The notes under the pieces: generated by a model | What the model was told of the DNA's origin: nothing | Databases searched by the model: none | The model's input: the letters and a program-made list of their open reading frames with translations, nothing else | Shown: positions 53,022 through 62,815 of the stretch, in pieces | Layout of the letters: the number at the start of each line of letters is the position of its first letter | How positions within the stretch are numbered: position 1 is the first letter of the stretch | Translations under genes and position numbers: made by a program | Source of the DNA: Aphrocallistes beatrix | Lineage: Eukaryota; Porifera; Hexactinellida; Sceptrulophora; Aphrocallistidae | Length of the DNA: 64,000 bases | Direction of reading: 5' to 3' | Assembly (NCBI GenBank): GCA_963281255.1 | Contig: OY725505.1 | Span: 2,480,001-2,544,000, forward strand

Positions 53022-54003
53022 TAAGCATACATAGCCCCCGATGTAAATTTTGTTTCAATTAACTGTTCGTAGGTTTCGCACCTACATAGATGCAGATGAT
53101 AATTTTAAGCAATTCCAATTGGGTGCAGCAACGAGTTCCTTAATAATGGAATCCCTATTATCTAACTACCTACAGACAGGTTCATATCTTAATTAAATTA
53201 AAAATGTACTTAGTGGAGTCTTCGATTCTCTGAACTACACTTGTAACAATTACGGGAATGCAAAATTGAATAAAGAGTAATTATGTTTAATTCAATCAAT
53301 AAAATACATCGATCTAACTCGTAGGCGTCGGAGATTTATGACCGGTTTTTAACCCCCCGGCCCCTAAAGCTCAGGACAGTGCTGTTAACTGTTATAGCTA
53401 GGATCCCTCTGGCCCGCATGGTGAGTACCGGGTGATCGGATCGGTTACGACGCCTATGCTCATGCTCTAACTAATGTTATGAGGCAGTAGTAGCTACAGT
53501 TTATATTAATATGAGGTTACGAACGTATATTTTATCACCTACAGGGAGGAAAATACATGTAAATCACTTTAATTAAAACATACAAATTTCGACCCCCCCT
53601 GGTGTTCGTATTAACGAGGTGTTCTTCCGTATACTGTACAAATATCAACCGTTAGCGTATCGATAAAAGCGTTATACTACTTGAATAAAAAAAGGTCATA
53701 ACATTTTAGTATGTAAGATATTTACCTATTTGTGCACCCAGTCTGTGACTGACATCTTTTATAAAAAGACACATTCTTTTACTTTTGTCTGTCCTAATTA
53801 CACAATTGTATCACCGTAATTTAATATTTAATCGTATGTAGAGCATGATTCTTCCATTATAACTTTATTAATACGTATCAGTAAATATGAGCACACAATC
53901 TTTGTTGTTAGCATTTCTAAGGAGTTATAAACTACAATTACTACATAGCCTATATTATAATACTAACATCAAGTAGTATCCATATATGTATATTCTATTA
54001 GAT
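53022..54003. other. Intergenic between the two four-helix genes
   Basis: Contains a short inverted-ended piece at 53322-53457 (TAGGCGTCG and its inverse) and at about 53585-53640 a fragment like the 36213 element (GGTGTTCGTATTAACGAGG). Otherwise nothing seen. Confidence 0.4.
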
Positions 54004-54480
54004 TCAATCATCTTCTTCTAGCAGCCTTTGTCCACCTCTACGAGCTCGCATCACTACGAGTAATAGGATCATAAGAATAGTCTGAGATACGAACAGAAAA
54101 GCCAGATAGGCAATTGCTACAATATTCAGAATTAAACATTTGTGGATGAAAGGGTTAGTGTTAGATTTGTATACGATAATCCCAGCAATGTTTATTCCTG
54201 CGACTATTACAATGAGAATTTGTGATACTATAAGGAGAATTAAAGAGACATGTTTCCGTCTGGCGTCTTTCAATGCAAGTTTCGATGCTAGGATCGCCGT
54301 TATTATAATGATGGGGTGCAGAATGATACCAATAATTTCTTGATAGATTAGGGCCTGCAAATTGGGGTAGAAGACAATGAACGCAGACCCAAATACGATT
54401 TTGAAGCCAATTAAAATGGCTCCGAATAGTTGTAAACTGAAGTTGATGCTTGCGAATATTTCTAGAATTCCCGATTTCAT
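54004..54480 (-). CDS. Four-helix membrane protein, paralogue 2 (158 residues)
   Basis: Helices at about 15-37, 45-69, 77-104 and 115-144; cytosolic-looking tail RARRGGQRLLEEDD. Compared with its neighbour it lacks the first ~20 residues and has a shorter loop 1. The shared core motifs (LQLFGAILIGFKIVFG, QEIIGIILHP, GINIAGIIVYK) show a tandem duplication. Function unknown; a membrane-scaffold or receptor-associated role is possible. Confidence 0.7.
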   Translation of the reverse strand: MKSGILEIFASINFSLQLFGAILIGFKIVFGSAFIVFYPNLQALIYQEIIGIILHPIIIITAILASKLALKDARRKHVSLILLIVSQILIVIVAGINIAGIIVYKSNTNPFIHKCLILNIVAIAYLAFLFVSQTILMILLLVVMRARRGGQRLLEEDD

Positions 54481-54811
54481 CTTTTCAATGATAAATTCCA
54501 GTGATTAGATTATGTCAGATATATATAGCCATTATACACTGTTAATATATACCAGTTTTACGCATAAAAAGGACATCGACACACGTGATTTCATACTCAC
54601 AATGAGATGAATAGTCCATTTGATGTATCAAGAAAGTGGCAATTATTCTTTTGAATTTATTTCAAAAAAGATCGCTTCTGAAAAAATCTTCAATGGGAAA
54701 AATAATATCTTCTGTTTCACGTAATATTGTTTCTAGCTCGACATTATTACCATCAAAGGCGGGTAGACTGTCCCCCCCTCCCCCCATAGGGGATCTTGGA
54801 ACCGCACTTGT

Positions 54812-55077
54812 CAGGGCCGCATTAAGGGGGCTATGGGTGCTGATACACCAGGGACGGCCCCCTAGGGGACCCATTCTAGAGAGTTCTGCCCTGTAGATTC
54901 GCAAGGAGCAAAACAGAAAGGGACCGCCACAGTAAGAAAAGGAGGTTGCACTTTTTGTGGGTGAGGTATTGTGTGCTAATTTGATTCAGAATGCTGTTGG
55001 GTTGGTGGGACGAAGACATATAGGCCCCCGAGATTTCGGCCAGCACCAGGAAGCAGACGACCCTTAATGCATCCCTG
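54812..55077. mobile_element. Old hAT-like element (266 bp)
   Basis: CAGGGCCGCATTAAG at the left matches the inverse of CTTAATGCATCCCTG at the right. Flanking 8-mers GCACTTGT and GTGCCTGT agree at only five positions, so the assignment is weaker than for other hAT copies here. GC-rich relative to its surroundings. Confidence 0.5.
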
Positions 55078-55437
55078 GTGCCTGTAATAAAATCCTGCAA
55101 TTTCGTTGGTCAGAAGAGTTTTGTTTTGTAAACATTTATTTATCTCAGCTAATCAGATTTCCATTTCAGATAGTTATTAATTGTGTCGCGCGACACAATT
55201 TGGTGGTGATGGTTATCAAATTACGATGAAACAGATTGAACCACCATTTGAGTAAGCGAAACTAAGTCTCACGATTCTACGGATAATTATGCAGATAAGA
55301 ATCCCACAGATCTACGCTACACGTCTAATCCCTATTAACCAATGATAAATTCAAATCAGCTCGGCACAAACAATAATTGAGTTTTAATCATATTGATAAA
55401 AATCCCTATCGCACATGATATAAAAATAAAGATATGC

Positions 55438-56356
55438 CATAGCCTACTGTATATAAGGCCTCACAGTAACTTGCGGATTTGGGACTAGGGATGCGGAGGA
55501 AGACCGTTGAACTAATACATGAGTTGCCTTAAATCATTTACATAGCACAATAGAGCTTAGGAATGTATTATCAGCATATATAAATATGGTGTCAAAGTAC
55601 CCACATCCGTTGTTAAAAATTTGATTAGTCACCATATGGTTGCGCAATAGGTTATATTTGTGACAAATTTGGTGATTTTCAGAGGCCGTTTAAGGGCACT
55701 TCTAAGTGTTTTTATTGTAAAATTTTTCGCATAGAATTGAGATGTGAATGGGTTAATACGAAAAGTTGGAATTTTTTCAATAGTTTATGAGATATTCGAC
55801 AATGTATCATATTGGTCACATTTGATAATTTGTCGAATATCTCATAAACTATTGAATTTAGAGGTCGAAATTATATTATCACTTAATAGGAAGTAGTATA
55901 TTCGCTATCAAATGGGATTACATTTGAATGTGTAGCTATTGCAGTTTTCAAGATATAACGCCAACTGACCAAAACACGTTTCCATAGCAACACTGGAATG
56001 TACCAACATTCCATGAAAAAATTCCAAATTTTTCGTATTAACCCATTCACATCTCAGTTCTATGCGAAAAATTTTACAATAAAAACACTTAGAAGTGCCC
56101 CTAAACGGCCTCTGAAAATCACCAAATTTGTCACAAATATAACCTATTGCGCAACCATATGGTGACTAACCAAATTTTTAACAACGGATATGGGTACTTT
56201 GACATCATATTTATATATGCTGATAATACATTCCTAAGCTCTATTGTGCTTCGTAAATGATTTAAGGCAGCCCATGCATTAGTTCAACGGTCCTCCTCCG
56301 CATCCCTAGTCCCAAATCCGCAAGTTACTGTGAGGCCTTATATACAGTAGGCTATG
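55438..56356. mobile_element. CATAGCCTACT foldback element (919 bp) with 7-bp TSD
   Basis: Ends CATAGCCTACTGTATATAAG and CTTATATACAGTAGGCTATG, flanked by exact 7-bp repeats GATATGC (55431-55437 and 56357-56363). Arms of about 400 bp meet near 55830 around TATGAGATATTCGACAAT and its inverse. It ends 15 bp from the 3' end of the minus-strand NHL gene, so its last bases lie in that gene's 3' region. Confidence 0.88.
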
Positions 56357-56370
56357 GATATGCATACAAG

Positions 56371-57171
56371 TTAAAATAAGATCATTTGACTTTGTTTGTT
56401 ATCTCCAATAGCAATAAATGTATCCGCGTCGAACATAAGTACATCATTAGGATTAGAAAATGGAACTTTGTATATTGTCTGTCCCGCTCGATTTATAACT
56501 TTAATTTCCGAGTGACCCGTATCTGCTATCAACAAATTTTTGTGGCAGTCTAGTAAGAATGCTCTTGGGATATAGGTATGGGTAGAAATGGATTTAACAA
56601 ACGGATAATCGCAAGTAAAAAAGTGCATAGCACCTTCTGAATCATTCTGAATGACAATAATCTCGTCCTGACTGTAATAGATCGATATTGGCTTCGATAA
56701 TATCTGCTCTCCGAACATAGTCACGAAATCGCCGTCATGCGTGAATATCTGTATCCGATTGTTATCCATGTCACAAACGAATATCATTCCACTCACTTCA
56801 TCACTGGTAAAGTGGTATGGATGCATAAATTCAGACTTTTTGTTGCCCATCCTTCCAAACTTGGTGATGAATCTCCCATCGATAGTAAACACCATGATGA
56901 AGTGGTCAGGATTTTGTCCAACATACACACGTTCATTACATATGCATAGTCCGCATGGATTAGGCATATGCCTGTCGTTATAGAATTTTGATATGAACGC
57001 TCCTTCCTTTGTATATTTCTGAATACTTCTCTTCTCCGAATCGGTTATAAAGATTGTAGAAGTTGCTTTATGTAAGTCCATAGCTCCTGGTCTATTAAGG
57101 CGTAGGTCAATATGTCTTGGTTTTCGCCTTTTTCTATATAAACGGATTATCTGCTCTGAAGCCATTATCAT
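56371..57171 (-). CDS. NHL-repeat beta-propeller protein (266 residues)
   Basis: Propeller-only NHL protein. After a basic N-terminus (RLYRKRRKPRHIDLRL) blades are recognisable: NRPGAMDLHKATSTIFITDS then EKRSIQKYTKEGAFISKF; NPCGLCICNERVYVGQNPDH; FMHPYHFTSDEVSGMIFVCD then MDNNRIQIFTHDGDF; and a last blade NPNDVLMFDADTFIAIGDNK. There is no RING, B-box or coiled coil. Two possible starts (Met 1 or Met 3) are equivalent. Its 3' end abuts a foldback transposon. It shares its strand with 58383-59591; the two may be divergent tandem duplicates. Confidence 0.85.
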   Translation of the reverse strand: MIMASEQIIRLYRKRRKPRHIDLRLNRPGAMDLHKATSTIFITDSEKRSIQKYTKEGAFISKFYNDRHMPNPCGLCICNERVYVGQNPDHFIMVFTIDGRFITKFGRMGNKKSEFMHPYHFTSDEVSGMIFVCDMDNNRIQIFTHDGDFVTMFGEQILSKPISIYYSQDEIIVIQNDSEGAMHFFTCDYPFVKSISTHTYIPRAFLLDCHKNLLIADTGHSEIKVINRAGQTIYKVPFSNPNDVLMFDADTFIAIGDNKQSQMILF

Positions 57172-57480
57172 AAATTCCTAAAATATATAAATAATTAGCG
57201 TATGCGCAGAGAGAAATCGGGTTTTCTTGCCCTCCTTGATACACTGAAAATAGAAAAATCGATAGACAAACCCCCCTCCCTGATACTGCCTATGAACTCA
57301 ACTATAGACGTATATATTGCACTTCTAATAAGTTTATGTACAATAGGTAATGGGGACTACAAAAACCATGAAGAACAGAATGTCAAACGTAATATGAAAA
57401 AATACCAGTTATAAAAACCCGCATAAAATCCACATAATTAGAGGTTATGCCTATGGCAGTTCTCGAATGCTATGCTCTAG
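57172..57480. other. Upstream region of the minus-strand NHL gene
   Basis: No repeat recognised; an AT-rich stretch near 57175-57200 (minus strand) could serve as promoter, without a clear TATA box. Confidence 0.35.
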
Positions 57481-57482
57481 AT

Positions 57483-57594
57483 CAGCGCTGTCCAACAGGC
57501 GGCCCGCGTTGCGTCCAAAATGCCTCTATCCATACCCATCCCGAGTGCACGCCCCTGTATTGCGGCCCGAAGTAAATATAGTTGGACAGCCCTG
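57483..57594. mobile_element. hAT-type non-autonomous element (112 bp) with CTCTAGAT TSD
   Basis: Ends CAGCGCTGTCCAAC and GTTGGACAGCCCTG are inverted (two mismatches). Flanks are exact 8-bp repeats CTCTAGAT (57475-57482 and 57595-57602), matching the TCTAGA-centred target preference known for many hAT families. GCGGCCCG motifs lie inside both ends. Confidence 0.9.
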
Positions 57595-57689
57595 CTCTAG
57601 ATTTTCAACTTCAACTGTACCATGCTACGGACTAACTTATTTAGAGAGCAAAGTAAGACAAACACATTAGCATAATAGATTTTTTGGCG

Positions 57690-58285
57690 CCTGGGGTCAA
57701 ATTGATTAATTATTAGGAAGACAACATCTCTAAATACGTCTGTCCTACTATTATAATCGATATCACTCGAAAAATCACCAAATTTGTCAAATTTAAAAAT
57801 TTTTATGCGTAATGATGACGTCATAACAGAGCGATGCGTTATCATTTTTTGATGATAGCTACATCATATGTTAGGTATATTAATATAAATATTTATCATG
57901 GAATTATGACGTCATTGTCACCTTTTTTATAATTAGAAATTTCAGTTTTTCGACTATAACTCAGTCATTTTAGGGGATAGAAGGCTGAAATTTTAATAGA
58001 ATGTGTATATTAATATTCTTCACATGTGATACAATTATCATCAAATAATGATGACTCATCACTCTGTTATGACGTCATCATTACGCATTTTAAAAAAATT
58101 AAAAATTGCCAAATACGATGATTTTTCGAGTGATATCGATTCTAACAGTAAGACAAACATATTTGTATTTAGAGATGTAATCTCCTTTATAATTAATCAA
58201 TGGGAGCCCAGGAGCATAGGGCGCCTCCTGCGGACACAAAATGTCCGCCAGCCGCGTAGCGCAAGCGAAGCGTGTTTGTGATAAT
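57690..58285. repeat. GC-hairpin dispersed repeat, two copies head to head
   Basis: 57690-57890 is the family body in reverse (AAGACAACATCTCTAAATAC, TGATGACGTCATAACAGAG), then from about 57895 it runs forward (GGAATTATGACGTCATTGTC, TTATGACGTCATCATTACGC) to a GC block at 58215-58280 ending AAGCGTGTTTG. The inverted arrangement places the TGACGTCA motifs symmetrically. Confidence 0.7.
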
Positions 58286-58382
58286 ATAATATTACAAATA
58301 TTAAAAGGACATGTAAAATTGTATCCTAGTACCCTAATGAAACATTCTAGATAATGATATACTCGTTGCCTAACATAACAAA

Positions 58383-59591
58383 TCAATGAAACATTTGAAG
58401 CTGGGACTCATCATAGGGTGTGATCACAACTAGTTTCAATTGACGAGTGAGAGCTATGCCTAATGGATTATCATAATCTTCATCTTGAAAGTGTCCTATC
58501 TTGCACATGTATTCCCCTCGCGGAGAAAATATCTGAATACATTTATTCTTCGAGTCACTGATTAATATATTATTCTGTAAATCCATGCAGAAGAACGAGC
58601 AACTTGGAGGGAGATCTGAACCAAATTTGATTGAGTGTAGATAGTTTCCGGTTAGAGTGAACACATGTAAAGAAGGAGACTTGTCACTAGTAAGTATGTA
58701 CAATAAAATGTCTTTTATTTGGATGTATTGAGGTCGTTTTATGCATTCATTTGTTATGGACTTCTGAAAACGTAGGGATTTATCTAATACTTGAATTCTG
58801 TGGTTATTGTAATCGGCAATGAAGACATCTCCGTGTTTGGATACGGCGACTTGTCGAGGATAATTGAATTGGCCATCACCAGATCCCCTATCAGTCAATT
58901 TAGTTTCAAGACACATAGTATTTCCATTTGTTTTCATTTGGAACACTCCATGTAGTTGAATGTCTGTTACATAGAGATTATCTTCATGGACAGTGATCCC
59001 ATATGGATACTCCATGTGTTTGTGAGTAAAATAAGATTTATATTCACCCAACTCAGAGAATTGAGACACTCGAGCTGGAAAACCCTCAGTGACATAAATG
59101 TTCTTGTTATTCTCATCGACGGCAACACAAATAGGATTTGAAAGTTCTCCTTTATCCTGTCCATTGTTCACTACTTTTTCAGCTTTCTTCATCTGTTTGT
59201 AATTAGGAATTGACACATCCTCTTGCAGGATATCTCCCATGTTGACTATCATAAGCTCCAGTTGTTCATACTCGCATCGGAATACCATACGTAACTCAAG
59301 AAGTGAATTGAGCTCTTCCAATTTTTTTTCAAGTTCCGCCAGGATTCGTTTTTGAGTATCCTGGAGTTGATTTTCTCTAAGTGTTTCCTCAATTTTCTCT
59401 TTGGTTCCCAATAATTCTTTCTTGGATTGTTTATGTTCTGATGATTTCGCCTCATATTCCACTCGAATTTCTTCAACCCTTTCAAGAAGTCTTATCCGTC
59501 GGTGATTGAGAATCTCAATAAAATGATCGAAAATGTGATTAATTTCCACCTCAACCTTGTTTACTATCCCATCAATGAATCGAACTGCCAT
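58383..59591 (-). CDS. Coiled-coil plus NHL-repeat protein (402 residues), TRIM-NHL-like without RING
   Basis: Residues 1-125 are a charged coiled coil (RIRLLERVEEIRVEYEAKSS, ILAELEKKLEELNSLLELR), as in the middle of TRIM proteins. About 150-402 form an NHL propeller: SNPICVAVDENNKNIYVTEG, YPYGITVHEDNLYVTDIQLH, FNYPRQVAVSKHGDVFIADY then NNHRIQVLDKS, and NPLGIALTRQLKLVVITPYD. RING and B-box, normally ahead of the coiled coil, are absent from the frame and I do not see them upstream in 59592-60000. So it is either a truncated TRIM-NHL form acting as a scaffold or its 5' exons lie farther away. No damage. Confidence 0.88.
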   Translation of the reverse strand: MAVRFIDGIVNKVEVEINHIFDHFIEILNHRRIRLLERVEEIRVEYEAKSSEHKQSKKELLGTKEKIEETLRENQLQDTQKRILAELEKKLEELNSLLELRMVFRCEYEQLELMIVNMGDILQEDVSIPNYKQMKKAEKVVNNGQDKGELSNPICVAVDENNKNIYVTEGFPARVSQFSELGEYKSYFTHKHMEYPYGITVHEDNLYVTDIQLHGVFQMKTNGNTMCLETKLTDRGSGDGQFNYPRQVAVSKHGDVFIADYNNHRIQVLDKSLRFQKSITNECIKRPQYIQIKDILLYILTSDKSPSLHVFTLTGNYLHSIKFGSDLPPSCSFFCMDLQNNILISDSKNKCIQIFSPRGEYMCKIGHFQDEDYDNPLGIALTRQLKLVVITPYDESQLQMFH

Positions 59592-59672
59592 TAAACCTTG
59601 GAAGATCTTCTAAACAGTTTATGATTAGAAAAAAAGAGATAAAGCTAATCTTTGTTGAAACTGTAAAAAATG

Positions 59673-59775
59673 GAATTACATGTACTTTGTATGCTTGCAA
59701 GAGACTACAGAGTAAATGGCTGTTATGGTTGTGGAGCCATTTATTTCGTAGTCTCTTTGTAGGCATACAAAGTAA
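59673..59775. repeat. Hairpin upstream of the coiled-coil NHL gene
   Basis: ACTTTGTATGCTTGCAAGAG, GACTACAGAGTAAATGGCT and their inverses (AGCCATTTATTTCGTAGTC, CTCTTTGTAGGCATACAAAG) form arms of about 37 bp with a loop of about 20 bases. It lies 80 bp upstream of the start codon (minus strand). Confidence 0.75.
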
Positions 59776-59879
59776 ATTGCTCCATAACTGTGAAGCAGAT
59801 AATTATATTTAGGAAGTGTTTTATTGTTTAATAGGAAGTTGTGAGTCGTTAGAAATTTTTTTTGATAGGTAATAGGCTA

Positions 59880-60036
59880 CTTTCTATTAGCTCATAATAC
59901 ATTTCTTAGCTCTAAATAAAAAACCTTTGAGATATATGACAATATATTTTATTGATCACATGTGTTAAATTGTCATACTTATCTAGAAAGTCTGAATTTA
60001 CGAAATGTATTATGAGCTAATAGATAATAGCCTATT
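59880..60036. repeat. Small foldback with AATAGGCTA arms
   Basis: GGTAATAGGCTACTTTCTAT, TAGCTCATAATACATTT and their inverses enclose a short AT-rich centre. Related in sequence to the middle of the CATAGCCTACT elements. Confidence 0.6.
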
Positions 60037-60038
60037 GT

Positions 60039-60297
60039 CAGGGTTGCCGTGGGAAAAAGAGTCTGTGGGAATTCCCATAGATTCCTATATGGGATGGGAA
60101 TGACTTTAAGCCTATGGGAATTCCCACATGTGGGATCTGTGGGGTTCTGTGAGCATCTGTGGGTTTCTGTGATATTTCCTGCGGGATTCTGTGGGATTTC
60201 CAGTGGGATTCTGTGGGATTCTATGGGAATTCCCACAGAAATCCTGTGGGAATGGGATGGGAGTGGGAATTAAAATTCCATTCCCACGGCAACCTTG
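60039..60297. mobile_element. hAT-like element built of TCTGTGGGATT units (259 bp)
   Basis: CAGGGTTGCCGTGGGAA at the left, TTCCCACGGCAACCTTG at the right. The inside is a degenerate array of TCTGTGGGATT and GGAATTCCCA. Flanking 8-mers (CCTATTGT and CCTATCAA) agree only at their first five bases. Confidence 0.65.
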
Positions 60298-60309
60298 CCT
60301 ATCAATGTC

Positions 60310-60670
60310 CATCAAATAAAATAAAATTTAACGACTACTGCTTTCTAGATATGAATGGCGGATGTTTCGTCGCTGATATTTCTTTGAATGAAATTATTGA
60401 ATCTTCACTTTCATTCTCCCATTCATTCTAACAAATAATAAATGACAATCACCCAGCCCCTCACGAAATAAAAATACCACTCTCGCGTGCCATTTGATAT
60501 TATTTTAAACTCAAAATGCCCACTCTCACTCTCCTATCAATCCTATTCAGCTTTAGAACAAATTCATGTTTCCCAACAGTTTGTAATTCCATTCTAAAAT
60601 ATCAGCGACGAAACATCCGTTCACCTCTAGATATACCTAGCCTCAAATGGCAAAAATGCATTTTCATAGC
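60310..60670. repeat. Inverted repeat with GATGTTTCGTCGCTGATATT arms
   Basis: CGGATGTTTCGTCGCTGATA near 60360 and its inverse TATCAGCGACGAAACATCCG near 60602. Between them are AT-rich bases without coding content. Confidence 0.7.
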
Positions 60671-60799
60671 AACGCAGGAATGTATCAATATTCCATGTAT
60701 TTACTCATTGGATTTCCGTCTTATCCCTGGGACTCTAAATTTTTCAAACCGTGAGTTGGCCTCATATAACGAAGGTCAAAGCTCGGTACAGTGATCGAG

Positions 60800-61360
60800 A
60801 ATTAAGTTTTACTAATACTCCATTTCAAGAGTCCGACGCATCACCATTATCCCGACCTACAGGAACCAGGAACATTGTCAGCTCTGTTCTCTAGGAGGGA
60901 GAAACCACAAAACGAACTTTGTGATGGGGGTAAACCACCCAGTGGGGTTGTCACGAAAAAAATGGTCCGGATTAAATTTTGTGTCATTTAATTACGTACA
61001 CTAAAGTAGTCCTCTCCTCATAGGATGTGATGACATTACAATCACTCTAGGAGGTCTCTATTAATAGGGAGTCCATTCAATACATGCCAACTGCCCTTTT
61101 TTGATGGGACGTCCCGATTTTTGCATTCCTCTGTTGAGCTAATTTTCTGTCCACTTTGTTTTGGATTCTACAAGTATGTAGAAAAAAAATGTCTGTCGGT
61201 AGACCGATAGTGCAGCTAACTTGGCACGTGAGATATGAATATTGTAATACATCGGGACTACTAAATATTTTAAAACTCAAATTTCGCAGCGTACGGAGAT
61301 GCATACATACATATGGACGGATGTGGTACACCGTCCTTGCCATAGGGACATCTCTCTGCA
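60800..61360. other. Intergenic, nothing firmly recognisable
   Basis: A frame on the minus strand (61370-61077) carries MARTVYHIRPYVCMHLRTLR but shows no domain and is probably repeat-derived, as similar text occurs near 44130-44180 and 8950-8990. Confidence 0.35.
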
Positions 61361-61364
61361 GAAA

Positions 61365-61470
61365 CTGCACTAAAAATGGTCCCCCGGACTAGATTTGGCA
61401 GCCAAAACTGGTCCGGGGGGGACCAAATTTAGCCAGGGGGGACCAATTTTGGCCTGAGAGGGTCCGGGGA
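61365..61470. repeat. GGTCC/GGACC repeat cluster
   Basis: Alternating GGTCCCCCGGAC and GGGGGGACCAAATTTAGCC units in both orientations. Related clusters at 62625-62815 and 63335-63395. Confidence 0.6.
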
Positions 61471-61738
61471 CAAAAAACTTGGAAGCTGAACCAATTTGTA
61501 TCATGATGTGCCCCCAAATGCCTCTAATTTTAAACAAAATAAATGCAATATTTTATAAAATGAGTTGAAATCGGGTTTAAATGTAGACCCGATTCTAATC
61601 TGGTACCACTCAGAAGTTTACTGGCTAATATTTCCCAAATTTAGAAGAACGCTGTTTCTATCAACAATATAGCCACCATTTTGTAATGTATGTATCCAGT
61701 AGCGATACAGTTAGATGATATTGTCCAAGAAAAAAGTA

Positions 61739-61975
61739 CCGTATATATTCGAATAATAGCCTGCCCTAGAATAATAACCCCCCAAAGAGGGGTGTCAATA
61801 TTTTTTGAGACCTATAAGAATGAAGTTTTACAGCAGATTATTCCCCCTACCATATATTCAACCATTGTGCAGTTATATTCATTGAAAAGTCTCATATCTG
61901 AAATATTAATTTTTCATCAGGTGGTAAATGTGGCTAAAAATTTATAATCGCCCGGGCTACTATTCGGATTTACGG
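61739..61975. mobile_element. CCGTATAT-ended element (237 bp), TA-flanked
   Basis: CCGTATATATTCGAATAATA at the left and CTACTATTCGGATTTACGG at the right form the inverted ends; TA flanks at 61737-61738 and 61976-61977. No coding content. Confidence 0.75.
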
Positions 61976-61979
61976 TATT

Positions 61980-62180
61980 TACACAAGGAAATAAACTAAA
62001 TGGAAAAAATAGTATAAAAAATACTTTTCAGCTGTTAGCTTTAGGACATCAAACAGGATTCGATTAGTATAGAAGCATTACTGTGTGCATAGTTTCTTCA
62101 GGAGTGAGTGTGGGAATGAGATAAAACATCAGTTAGACATGAACCTACTCGCTGTCTTCTAAACATCTAATAGTAGGATG
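61980..62180. other. Intergenic, nothing recognisable
   Basis: No repeat or gene seen up to the GGGACGG-unit insertion. Confidence 0.35.
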
Positions 62181-62185
62181 TGTAG

Positions 62186-62304
62186 GGGCATGCCTAATTT
62201 CCTCGATAGGACGGGATACCATCCGGGAAATTAGGTATCTTAACCCGTCCCGTCTCGGAGATTAGGCATCTTGACTCGTCCCGTCCCGGAAATTAGGCAT
62301 GTCC
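62186..62304. mobile_element. GGGACGG-unit mobile element (119 bp) with 9-bp TSD
   Basis: Starts GGGCATGCCTAATTTCCTCG, ends CCGGAAATTAGGCATGTCC. Exact 9-bp flanking repeats GATGTGTAG (62177-62185 and 62305-62313). Inside are three to four units (GTATCTTAACCCGTCCCGTC, GCATCTTGACTCGTCCCGTC). Confidence 0.88.
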
Positions 62305-62599
62305 GATGTGTAGGATGTCTTAGGTGTAACATCGGATCGGATAGTGAAAGAGATAGTACAAGTATGTAGTTAAAACATACCAAGCATGTACAGATAGCTA
62401 AGGAGACATAAAGTCGAGTAAATACATAGCATGGAAGAGAATAGAGGTAAAAAGGCCTAATCCTTGAAGAAGTTAATGAGTTCTATAGATTCTATAGGTG
62501 GGAGGGAAGGTAGACACTTCAGAAACACTCACAGTCATTAGGAAGAGGAGTGAAGTCTTCGAAATTGAAACGACATGGAGGTAGAATTCGTGTGATAAT

Positions 62600-62815
62600 T
62601 AATTTAGATTTCGGGGACCATTTTTTTCAGGGAAAATTGGTCCGGTGGACCATTTTTCCATGGAATATTGGTCCTGCAATGGACCATTTTCCATGGAATA
62701 TTGGTCCTAGGGGACCATTTTTTTCAGGGAAAATTGGTCCAGGAAACTAATTCTTTCATGAATTTGTCCGGAGGACCATTATTTTCCTTGAAAATTGGTT
62801 CGGGAGACTATTAGA
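62600..62815. repeat. Tandem GGACCATTTTTCCATGGAATATTGGTCC-like units
   Basis: About seven units of 25-30 bp alternate GGACCATTTTT and AAAATTGGTCC, each unit itself nearly palindromic. A shorter inverse cluster lies at 63335-63395. Confidence 0.75.

Noticed and set aside
57597-58386. Several frames across the GC-hairpin copies near 58 kb
   Set aside because: They translate the dispersed repeat and recur at its other copies in the window.
61077-61370. Minus-strand frame of 97 residues with a HIRPYVCMHLRTLR segment
   Set aside because: No domain; similar text appears in other repeat-derived stretches, so it is likely transposon debris.
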